From NCBI GenBank assembly GCA_028456385.1, contig JALNQF010000219.1, positions 1 through 64,000 of the forward strand: a DNA stretch of 64,000 nt, written 5' to 3'. The position numbers were made by a program, and so were the translations under genes. A model generated the notes under the pieces. The model did not search any database. It was given only the letters and a program-made list of their open reading frames with translations, and was not told the DNA's origin. Of the stretch, positions 30,728 to 41,583 are shown piece by piece (positions within the stretch are counted from its first letter, which is position 1; every line of letters starts with the position of its first letter). This DNA comes from Ophiosphaerella korrae. Its lineage: Eukaryota > Ascomycota > Dothideomycetes > Pleosporales > Phaeosphaeriaceae.

Positions 30728-33700
30728 AGTCTAACTAATATAATAGTAGAAAGTTTAACTAAATAAGTAGTAAAAGTACCTTTAAGTAGTTATAAGTTAG
30801 ATAATACTATATAGAAAGTAGTTAGAGATTATATAAATAACCTAATCTCTAAAAAAGAGGATATAAAGATAGTAATTAATACTTTAGAGACATAAAACAA
30901 GGAACTGCAAGATTATATAAAGTAAAACGAGGTATAGATTAAAGCTATTATCTAAGGATAGAACTAAATAGAACTAATTACCTAAAGGCTAGAAATAAGT
31001 GCAACAAAGAAACTACTAAAGATACCTGTCTTTAAGAAATTTAATAGAATAAAGGAGAAACTAAGACCCTTTATTATATTAGTATAACTCTAGATAGACG
31101 TACAAGTACTACACTTTAATATAGAGGAAAAGAAGGTAATATATATTAGATTATACCTTAAAGAAGATATAATAAGATAGTATAAGCTTTACTAGATAGA
31201 CTACACGATATATTCTCTAATAACCTAGAAGGATAAAACTAGAGCTATTTTTAGAAGTTATAAATACTTTACTAAACAAATAAGAGTAGCGTTTAGAGAT
31301 ATAGACGTTACCTAATAAGCTAAAGAGTAGCTAGAAAAGCTTATATAGAACTAGAGTATTCTTAAATATATATTATAGTTTAAATAACTATTATAGAACA
31401 CGGAATAGAATAAGTTAGCCCTAATATTACGATTTAAATAAGGACTTAACTCTAAGATCTAATACAAGATAATATATATAGAGAAACTAAAGATACTAGA
31501 AGCTCTAAAGTAATAGGTAATATAAATTAATAATAATCTTTAAGAATAGAAGAAGAATAAATATAGAAGTTACACCTAGAACTATAATAAGGGAGACCCT
31601 ATAGTCCTTAATACTAATAAAGATAAGAAGAAAAAGAAAAATAAAGACTTTACGTACTTTAACTATAGTAAACTAGGCTACTATATAAAGAATTATAGAT
31701 CTAAGTTAAGGAAATATATAGTATACTATAAATATAGGAAACTAGGATACTTTATAAAAGATTACAAGAGTAAAGACTTAAAGAAAGAAACCTAGTTAAA
31801 AATAACTAAAAAGAAGAAAGAAGTACTATAAGCATAAGCTAAACTTTAAGAAAGGGTAGCTAGGAGTAAAGAAGTATAATATATAATACTCTACTAGACC
31901 TTTTATTATAATAACAACTACTATATATATCTTTCTAGTAAATAAAGAGTAGTATAGTTCCTATAAAAATAAAGGTATAGAGTAGCTATAATAAAAGAAA
32001 GAATAAAAGCTTAGCTAGAAGAAATAGCTTAAGTAATAGACCTACTAATAGAAAACTTAAAAAGGGAGGAGCCCCTAGTACTATTAATCTAGGCTAAAAG
32101 ACTAGTACTAGATAAAGAGACTACTATAACTACTTCTAAAGGACTAAAAAGAAGTAAAAGATAAGTTAGTATAAGAGATATAGAGTATACCTAGCTAATA
32201 ATATATAGCTATAATAGCTATATAATAATAGATATAGAGGAATAAAATAAAGAATAGAAGTTTATTTAAATATACTTAATAGTTATAAGTATAGAGGAAG
32301 TGTATAAAGACTAGAAAGAACGTAGCCCTAAAGAAATAAAGTTTATACTATTTTAAGAATAGATAAAATAATATATAGTTATAGTAGAAAGGATACTTAT
32401 ATAAAGAGAATAGTAGTACCTTATAAAAAAGATATAATAGATTAATAAAGCCTATATACTATAAGTACTAGTAGTATACTATATCCTAATAATAAATACA
32501 CTTAGTAAAGATAGATACTAGGAAGGAGATAACAAAATAATAGATCTAGAATACCTAGTATATTTTAAAGTATTATAGATATTATACTTAGACAAGAATT
32601 ATATTATATATAGAAACTCTAAAGTAAATAATAATATATAGCCTATAAGAAGAAAAGGCTATAACTACACAAGAGTAATCTTAGTAGAAAATATCTAAGG
32701 ATAGAAAATAATCCTAGAAGATAGATACGTAGTAGTAAGACCTAGACCTAAACTAACTAAGAAATACGTCTAAGGAGGACTATAGTATAAATATATAAAT
32801 AACAAATATCTAAAATATAAAATATATAAACTTATAGTAGAGTTATAGCTCTAAAAAGATAGATAATTTATAAAGCTACTTAAGTAAAAAAAGCTAAAAA
32901 GTATAAGAGGCCTATATATTATAAAAATAGGTATATACTAAAGAAAGAAAGTATAAATAATAATTAATAGTAGAGCTATAAGAAACTTTATATTAAAGAA
33001 GTTTATAGAAAAATAAGGAATAAAGTATATAATAAAGAAGTACTCTTAATAACTAAGTACAATTAAAGGAAAACTATTCTAAGAACCTATTAGGTTTAAA
33101 ACAGTTCTCTTAATACTTAAACTAGAAGAGATAATAATTAAGAATATAGTTATAGATATAATAACAATTAATAATAAACAAGATATAATATTAGGTATAC
33201 TATAGTTATAGATAACTAACCTATATATTAATTAGAAAATAAGAAAGATTAATTATAGTAGAATAGATATATTAAAAGCTAATATAAGTACCTATAAAGG
33301 AGAATTCTCTAAAGAATATAAAAAATAGGAAAAATAGCTTATAGAGCTAGAAGATTACCTTCTAGAATATTAACTATAGGATTTAGCGATAGAACTAGAA
33401 GAAAGTAAAGACGTAAGATAGACCCTAGTCTACTAAAAAATAGAAGAAGAATCTAAAATTAAATAAGTATTTATATAAAACGCAATAAAAAAGAGATAGA
33501 TAAGAGAATCTAAATCTTTAGTAGTATATAGACTAATATTTATAGATAAAAAGGGAATAAGTAATAAAAGACTCTACGTAGATTTTAGAAAAACTAACGT
33601 AATTATAAATAAAAACTAATACCTACTACTATAGATAGATAAAATATAAGATAAGCTATAAAAAGTAAAGATCTTTACAAAACTAGATATTTAGAATATA

Positions 33701-36211
33701 TACTACTAGATTAGAATTAAAAAAGGTAATAAGTAGAAAATAGCGTTTAGAATATAATATAGACTATATAAGTATTTAGTTATACTATTTAGCTTAATAA
33801 ATATACTAGTAGTATTTTAAAAAAGAATTAATATAGTACTAAGAAAGTACTTAGACGTATTTATATTTATATTTCTAGATAATATCTTTATATTTTTAGA
33901 AATAGAAGAAGAACACGTATAGTATATATATAAAGTACTAGAGAAGCTAGTAGAAAACAAACTATTTCTTAAGATAAGAAAATACAAATTCTATACAAAA
34001 AAAATAGACTTCCTAGGATTTATTATTAAACTAGGAAAGATTAAGATTAACCTAGAAAAGATTAGCTTAATTAATAAATAGCTAACACTAAAGAACCTAA
34101 AAGAAGTATAATAATTTTATAGGCTAGCTAACTTTTATAGAAAGTTAATAGTAAGATATTCTAAAGATATAGAACTAATTACAAGACTTATAAAGAAAGA
34201 TATACTATTTAAATAGATAAAGGAATACGATAAAGTATTTAAAAAGATTAAGAAGAAGTTTATAGAGAACCTAGTTATTAGAATATATAACCTAGACCTA
34301 CTAGTAATAGTAAAAATAGACGTATCTAATTTAGTCTATAGAATAGTACTAATAGAGGAAGACCTAGAGACTAGAAAAGAATATTTAGTTAAATACTTCT
34401 CTAAGAAAATAAAGCTAGTAGAACTTAACTACTTAATTTATAATAAAGAGATACTAGTAATCTATAAAGTATTTAAGTAGTAGAGAGTATATCTATAAAG
34501 AGTAAAATATTAGATAAAGGTTTATATAGACTATAAGAACCTAATAAGATTTATAATAAATAAGGAATTATTATAATATTATATAAGATAGTAGGAGTTC
34601 CTATTAATATTTAATATAGAAATTATATATATAAAAGAGAAAGACAATTAGTTTATAGATACTCTTAGTAGAAGACTAGACTTATAAGAAGAAGTAAGCA
34701 CTACTAGTATAGTTCTAGTTAAGAATAAAGAAAGATACTTAGTTTTAAATATACCTAAAATAGCTACAATACTTAAAAGAATAAGTAGTAAGCTAGATAA
34801 ATAGATTTAAAAAGTAATAAAAGAAGTATCTAAAGAAATAAAGAAGCTAGAAATCTAAGAAGGATTTATATAAGCTTATAGGAAAATATATATTCTAAAT
34901 AAGATTTAGAGAGAATTTATACAACAATTTTATAAATTACTAGTATATAGTTACTAAGGAATAGAGAAAATATTAGATAGACTACTACAAGACTACTATA
35001 TTCTAAAAGTAAGATAACTAGTAATAAAAGTACTATAAGACTATATAGAATATTATAGAAATAAATATAATAGATACGTACTATATAGAATACTATAACT
35101 AGTAGAAGTACTAGAATAACTATAGAGAGTTATTATAATAGACTTTATTACAAAGCTACTAAAGTCTAAGGACCTAATATTAAGAGTTAAGTATAATAGA
35201 ATCTTAATAATAGTAGATAAACTTATAAAGTATACATACTTTAGACTATATAAAAAGAAGAGTAAGATAGAGGTTACTATATATTAGATTATAGAAACTA
35301 TAATTAGCTAATATAGACTACTAGATAAAATTATTATAGATAGAAATATATAATTTATATTAAAACTATAGAGAATAATAATAGTATAATTAGGAATATA
35401 ATAAGTAATATCTATAGTATACTACTTATAGATAGATAGATAATTAGAATAAATAAATTAGATAGTAAAATAATACTTAAGATACTACTTTAACTATAAC
35501 TAGAACAATTAGGTATAGCTACTACTTATAGTATAGCTAGTATATAATAGCGTAAAGAATATAGTAATAAAAGTATTACTTTTCTTTATAAACTATAGAT
35601 TTAAAACTAATATATACTAGATACTAAGAAACTAGATATCTTAGTCTCTAAGAGGAAAAAACTTTACTAATAGACTTAAAGATATATATAATTAACTAAG
35701 ACAAAACGTAGAATTCTTATATAATTAAATAGCTAAGTACTATAATAAGAAGTATAAAGAAAGACCTTAATTTAGAGAAAGAGAAAAAGTATAGTTAGTA
35801 AGAAAGAATATTAAAAGTAAATAACTAAGTCTAAAATTAGACTACGTTAAGATAGAACTATATAAAATTAAGAAAGAAGTTATACTAGTTATATTTAAAT
35901 TAAAGCTACTAAATAAAATAAAGATATACCTAACGTTTTACGTAGCTCTACTAGAATAAGTACTATAAGAAGTAGAACTACTAGTATATAAAGTAGACAC
36001 GTATAGAGAATAAAAAGAATAAGAAGTTAAAAAAATCCTAGTATACTAGTTCTATAATAGAAGAAACTATTACTTAGTAGAATAAGTAGGAATAGACAAG
36101 AAAAGATAACTATAAGAGAAAATATAGGAACTAGAAGATAACCTTAATTACTTTAAGAAACTAAAGAACTACTAAAGTTAAAACCTTCTAGAACGCTTAG
36201 TAGTAAACTAA
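30728..36211 (+). pseudogene. gag-pol polyprotein relic of element 3, one frame of about 1,827 codons
   Basis: One reading frame (codon starts congruent to 2 modulo 3) can be followed from gag at about 30,728 to the TAA at 36,209-36,211, so only base changes, not indels, have broken it. Landmarks: retrotransposon gag near 31,010-31,370; two CCHC knuckles at 31,655-31,696 and 31,724-31,765, all eight ligands now Tyr; protease DSGA changed to NSRA at 32,966-32,977; reverse transcriptase from about 33,480 with YLDD changed to FLDN at 33,872-33,883; RNase H; integrase near 35,120-35,600; chromodomain near 36,020-36,170 (RRNYYLVE*VG). The intact protein would copy element RNA and insert it, the chromodomain guiding it to chromatin. 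Many TAG/TAA stops. Confidence 0.9.
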
Positions 36212-36840
36212 GAGAACTAATACTACTAATAATAGATAGAGAGATAATAGAGACGTCTAGTATAGGACCTACTATAGTAATACTAAACACCTTATCTAGA
36301 TCTAGCTTAGCTTCTAGAGCTACTAACTACTTAGCTAATTTCTTATTATTTAAGGCTTTTATCTTATAAAGATAAAAGAAATAAGCTTAATTCTTTACTA
36401 GCTTACTCTACGTAAGCTCCTAGATACACTTACGCTTAGCTTTAGCCTCTATAATTTAAGATAGTAATTTCTCTTAAGTCTAGTTAATAGCTTTCTCTAT
36501 TATTATTAAGCCTAGACGTAAGAATAAGTATAATAAACGTATACTTAGAAAGAGAAATACTAGAAATATTATAAGAACTACGTATATTTACATAAATATA
36601 CACTTTATAAGCCCTACTATTATTTATAGAAATAATATAAAGAAAAGACTTAGGATTTAACTTAGGAGAAGTATAATAAAAATAAGAAAATATTTTAATA
36701 CTATTACGTAGCACGTAATTAGTAAGAAGATAGTAATAACGTATAGATAAAATAGGTATAAAGGAAGATAAAGAACTCTATATTAATAAAGAAACTAGAC
36801 TAATAACTTTAGCTTTAAGATAAGTAAACTAGGACTTACT
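36153..36840 (-). pseudogene. Antisense ORF of element 3
   Basis: Lies opposite to gag-pol between the chromodomain and the 3' LTR and ends with TAA at 36,155-36,153, overlapping the last roughly 60 bp of pol tail to tail. The upstream part is open for 76 codons (36,714-36,484; SYNISSISLSKYTFIILIL). The downstream part, in a frame shifted by one, reads LYKIKALNNKKLAK then LVALEAKLDLDKVFSI and SVLEGFNF. The frame change at AAAGCTATTAAC may reflect a short intron, a frameshift or two overlapping ORFs. Function unknown. Confidence 0.6.
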
Positions 36841-36855
36841 TAAAGAAAGAGATAG

Positions 36856-37286
36856 TGTTATAGGTGTAATAGAAGGAATTAAGATAGAACTAATTAGTCT
36901 TAACTTAGGTACTAATAAAGTATAGAATAAGTAAAGTAATAATCTTAATTAGGAGACTATATATAACTAAGATACCTAGACTAATCTATAATCTATAGAC
37001 TCTTAGTATTAATAGATTATAGATTAAGACAATCTATAATCTACTAATCTTAGTAACTATAGATTATAGATTATAACAAGTATATAGTTAGTAGGATATA
37101 TATTATTAGGATAGTATTAGTAATTTAATCCTTTAACTATAGAACGCTAATATAAGATAGTTACAAAATATCTTTTATTATTTATAAGTTATTATAGATT
37201 ATAACACGAACCTTTATTATTACCTTATAATCTACTAGCTCTTCCTAAGATAGGTACCTATAGTTAATAATAAGTAGCCTATAATA
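36856..37286 (+). repeat. 3' LTR of element 3, 431 bp
   Basis: Begins TGTTATAGGTG and ends GCCTATAATA, the final CA changed to TA by RIP. Same length as the 5' LTR. Confidence 0.95.
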
Positions 37287-37359
37287 CTTTTATTATTACT
37301 TTATAATCTACTAATACTCTAATAAGTCTTAGGAAGTTAACCCTAGTAACCCTATTATA

Positions 37360-40300
37360 CCTTACTAATTTAGTTATTATAAGAAGTAAAGCGTAAGTAG
37401 TATATAGTTTAGCTAACACGATAGTAGAAAGTTTAACTAAAAAAGAAGTTAAAGTACCTATAAGTAACTATAAATTAGATAATATAGTATAGAAGGTAAT
37501 TAAAAACTACTTAAATAACTTAATTTCTAAGAAAAAAGATATAAAAATAGTAATTAATATAATATAGATATAAAATAAAGAACTATAAGACTATATTAAA
37601 TAAAATAAACTCTAGATTAAAGCTATTATAGTAGGATAAACCTAGATAGAATAAATTACCTAGAGACTAGAAATAAGTACAATAAAGAAACTACTAAAAA
37701 TACTAGTACTTAAGAAGTTTAATAGAAAAAAAGAGAAACTAAGACTTTTTATAGCTTTAGTATAACTCTAGATTAATATATAAGTACTATACTTTAATAT
37801 AAAAGATAAGAAAGTAGTATATATTAGAATATACTTTAAAGAAGATATAATAAAATAGTTTAAACCTTACTAGATAAACTATATAATACGTACTCTAAGA
37901 ATATAAAAAGATAAAACTAGAGCTATCTTTAGAAGTTATAATTACTTTATATAATAAATAAGAGTAGTATTTAGAGATATAAATATTACTTAGTAAGCTA
38001 AAGAAAAGCTTATAAGGCTTAAGTAATATAAAAGTATTCTTGAATATATATTATAATTTAAATAACTATCCTAGAATATAGAATAAAATAAGCTATCCTT
38101 AATATTAAAGTTTAAACAACAACTAAATAAAGAAATCTAATACAAATTAATCTAGATAGATAAACTAAAGATACTAGAAGCTCTAAAGAGATAGGTAATA
38201 TAAGTATATAATAATTTTTAAGAATAGAAAACAAATAAGAATTAGAGAAAACCTAATAATTAAGATAGAAGAGACTCTATAATCTTTAATATAAATAAAG
38301 ATAGAAAGAAGAAAAAAAAATAAAGACTTTACGTACTTTAACTATAGTAAGAAAGGCTACTACGTAAAAGATTACTAATTATAGAAGAAAAAGATATAGT
38401 ATATTATAAATATAAGAAGCTAGGATACTTTATAAAAGACTATAGAAGTAAAGACCTAAAAAAAGAAATATAGTTAAAAATAACTAAAAAAAAGAAAGAA
38501 GTACTATATATAAAGGCTAAACCTTAAAAAATATTAGCTAGAAGTAAAGAATAGTAATATATAATACTCTATTAAGCCTTTTATTATAATAATAACTACT
38601 ATATATATCTTTTAAGTAAATAAAGAGTAAGATAGTTCTTATATAAGAAATAAAGAGTAGTAGTAATAAAAAAAAGAAGAATATAAGTATAGCTTAATAA
38701 AATAAGACATATAATAGACTTACTAATAGAAGCTTTAGAAAAAGAAAAGCTCTAGAATCTATTAATCTTTACTAAAAGACTAGTAGAAGATAAAAAGACT
38801 ACTATAGTTACTTCTAAAGAACTATAAAGTAATAAAGAATAGAGTAATATAAAAGATATAGAATAACGTATTCTATTAGCGAAGCAGCTATATTACCGAG
38901 ACGGCTACTCTAAAATATACTAAAAAATCGAAAATTTAATATCTAATATCTTAACAACTATACTATAATAACTTCTAAAAATTTAATAGATTAAAGATTA
39001 TATATAAAGTAGTAATCTATAAAATTTTTAGAACGTATAGCCTAGTTTATTTAATATTATTAATAAAAAAGTGTTTTTTACTATAGAAAATTTTACTATC
39101 TTAAGAACTACTAGGCTACACGCTTTAAAAATTTTATAGATTACTACTATATATATAATCTTTAATCTATTAAATTTTTAGAAGTTATTATAGTATAGTT
39201 GTTAAGATATTAGATATTAAATTTTCGATTTTTTAGTGTATTTTAGAGTAGCTGTCTTAGTAATATAGCTGCTTTGCTAATAGAATATATTATACTTAGT
39301 TAAATATATATAGCTATAATAGCTATATAATAATAGATATAGTAAAATAAAACTAAAAATAAAAATTTATTTAGAAATACTTACTAGTTATAAGTATAGA
39401 GAAAGTATATAAAGACTAGAAAATACGTAATTCTAAGAATATAAAGTTTATATTATTCTAATAAAAGATAGAGTAATAAATAGTTATAGTAAAAAGAATA
39501 CTTATAAAAAGAAAGTAGTAGTATCTTATATAAAGAATATAATAGATTAATAAAGCTTATATACTATAAATACTTAGAGTATACTATTTCTTAATAAAAA
39601 AGATACCTAGTAAAGATAAATACTAAGAAGGAGATAATAAAAGAATATACCTAGAATATCTAGTATACTTTAAAATTATATAGTTATTATACTTAGATAA
39701 AAAATATATTATATATAGAAACTCTAAAGTAAGAAATAATATTTAGCTAGTAAGAAAGAAAAACTATAATTATATAAAAGTAATTCTAGTAGAAGATATT
39801 ACTAGATAAGAAATAATACCTAAAGATAGATATATAGTAGTAAAGCTTAGACTTAAGTTATTTAAGAAATATATCTTAAGAAGACTATAGTATAAATATA
39901 TATATAATAAATATCTAAAATATAAAGAATATAAACTTAAAGTAAGGCTATAGCTTTAGAAAGATAGATAATTTATAAAATTACCTAAGTAAGAATAGCT
40001 AGAAGGTATAGAAGGCTTATATATTATAAAAATAAGTATATACTAAAGAAAAAAATATAAGTAATAATTAATAGTAGAGCTATTAAGAACTTTATATCTA
40101 AGAAGTTTATAGAAGTATAAGGAATATATTATATAATAAAGAAGTACTCTTAATAACTAAGTATAATTAAAGGAAAACTATTTTAGAAACTTATTAGGTT
40201 TAAGATAGTTTTCTTTATACTAGAACTAGAAAAGATAATAATTAAAAATATAGTTATAGATATAACAATAATTAATAATAAATAAGAAATTATATTAGGA

Positions 40301-40850
40301 ATACTATAGTTATAAATAACTAACCTAAGAATTAATTAAAGGATAAAGAAAATTAGTTATTTTAAATAAGATATATTAAAAGCTAATATAAATATATATA
40401 AAGGAGAATTCCTAGATAAATATAAAAAATAAGAAAAATAGCTTATAGAACCTAAAGACTACTTTCTAGAATACTAACTATAGGACTTAGTAATAGACCT
40501 AGAAGAAAAGAAAGATATAAGATAGAGCCTAGTCTATAAAAAGATAGAAGAAAAGTCTAAAATTAAAGAAATATTTATTAAAAAAGTAATAAGAAAAGAA
40601 TAGATATAAGAATCTAAATCTTTAGTAGTATATAAACTTATATTTATAGATAAAAAAGAGATAGAAGATAAAAGACCCTATATAGATTTTAGAAAAACTA
40701 ATATAATTATAAATAAAAACTAATACCTATTACTATAAATAGATAAAATACAAGATAAGCTATAAAGAGTAAAAATCTCTAGATATCTAAAATATATACT
40801 ACTAGATTAGAATTAAAAAAGGTAATAAATAAAAAATAGCGTTCTAAATA
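37360..40850 (+). pseudogene. gag-protease-partial RT relic of element 2
   Basis: Homologous to 30,682-33,750 of element 3. Zinc knuckles (again all Tyr) lie near 38,330-38,460, the MITE interrupts at 38,866-39,290, the protease NSRA site follows near 40,065, and homology stops after the KIAF motif of reverse transcriptase near 40,850. Confidence 0.75.
38866..39290. mobile_element. 425-bp foldback MITE with about 190-bp inverted arms
   Basis: The left end ACGTATTCTATTAGC matches the reverse complement of the right end (ATATATTCTATTAGC). The arms then pair for about 190 bp (GCAGCTATATTAC, GCTACTCTAAAATA, AAAAAATCGAAAATTTAATA and onward to GTAGCCTAG) around a loop of about 50 bp. A TA duplication flanks it (38,864-38,865 and 39,291-39,292), and the uninterrupted sequence exists at about 32,180-32,200 in element 3. 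TA duplication points to mobilisation by a Tc1/mariner/pogo-class transposase. It encodes nothing. Arms are less RIP-altered than the host element. Confidence 0.92.
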
Positions 40851-40866
40851 TAATATATATTAATTA

Positions 40867-41262
40867 TATTATAGGCGTAACAAGAGAAATTAAGATAGAA
40901 CTAATTAATCTTAACTTAGATACTAATAAAGCGTAGGATAAGTAAGGTAATAACTTTAATTAGAAAACTACTTATAATTAGGATACGTAGTAGTAATCTA
41001 TAATTACGTATAGATAGATTAAAGGTAATCTATAATATTGTATAAATAGATTAGTATAAGTATATAGTAACTAAGATGCGTATAGCTAGAAGGTATTAGT
41101 AATCTAATCTCTAACTTAAAACGCTAATACTTAATATTATATATATAAATTAACTATTATTTATAGTTATTACTTAATTACAATATAAGCTTTTATTATT
41201 ACTTCTTAATCTACTAATATACTATAAGTTATTAGGAAGTTAACTCTAGTATACCTATTATA
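40867..41262 (+). repeat. LTR at the joint of elements 2 and 4, 396 bp
   Basis: Starts TATTATAGGCGTAACAAG and ends ACCTATTATA. It is the same subfamily as the LTR of B and shares its ends with the split LTR of element 2. Left neighbour is reverse transcriptase of element 2, right neighbour is protease-side sequence of element 4, and no 5-bp duplication is visible, so it is not a simple solo LTR; recombination between elements is likely. Confidence 0.75.
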
Positions 41263-41316
41263 AAAAATAACTAGAAAGTATAAAAAGCCTATATATTATA
41301 AAAATAGGTATATACT

Positions 41317-41578
41317 ATTATAGGGTTATATACCTAATATAGATTTAGGGCCTAAGGGCTTATTAGTCTTAGAGATCTTAAACTTTATTAGCTAAACTAA
41401 CTCTAAATATTATTTACCCTCTTATAGGTTATATCCTATAACCTAAGGGCCTATTAGCTACTCTCCTTTTTCTCTCCTCCTTAATAGTTTACCTCCTTAT
41501 AAGCTCTTAGTACTTATATTTCTCTAGTAACTACCTACTCCCTTTTTACTATTCCTTTCTTTATAATACTCTACTATA
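41317..41578. mobile_element. 262-bp insertion with ATACT duplication, possible solo LTR
   Basis: The continuous sequence TAGGTATATACTAAAGAAA found in sister copies (for example 32,928-32,946) is split here. ATACT occurs at 41,312-41,316 and 41,579-41,583. The insert starts ATTATAGGGTTATATACC, ends CTCTACTATA, is pyrimidine-rich in its second half and encodes nothing. A 5-bp duplication and small size fit a solo LTR of an unrelated family. Confidence 0.6.
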
Positions 41579-41583
41579 ATACT

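Larger units (their letters stand above)
30251..37286 (+). mobile_element. Complete Gypsy chromovirus 3, 7,036 bp, nested in the LTR of element 2
   Basis: LTRs at 30,251-30,681 and 36,856-37,286 are both 431 bp. The first begins TGTTATAGG and ends CCTATAACA, keeping the TG...CA ends. A perfect CTTTT duplication lies at 30,246-30,250 and 37,287-37,291. Joining the flanks rebuilds an LTR continuous with the one at 40,867-41,262 (AAGCTTTTATTATTAC). The primer-site region CCTTACTAATCTAG follows the 5' LTR directly, and a purine tract AAAGAAAGAGATAG precedes the 3' LTR. This is the best-preserved copy in the window. Confidence 0.95.
29929..40866 (+). mobile_element. Gypsy chromovirus 2 (interrupted by element 3 and a MITE, 3' truncated)
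   Basis: Its 5' LTR starts at 29,929 (TATTATAAATATAATAAG), is split at 30,250 by element 3, and resumes at 37,292-37,359 (ending CCCTATTATA). The interior from 37,360 carries gag, zinc knuckles, protease and the start of reverse transcriptase, then breaks off in the RT core near 40,850, where it meets an LTR at 40,867 directly. The 3' half of its interior is missing. Confidence 0.75.

Noticed and set aside
36484..36714. Stand-alone 76-aa host gene
   Set aside because: It lies inside a retrotransposon and is one copy of the antisense ORF family, so it is reported there.
40867..41262. 3' LTR of element 2 in a normal position
   Set aside because: Element 2 lacks everything after the RT core, so the LTR cannot be reached by the element's own continuous interior; recombination is more likely.
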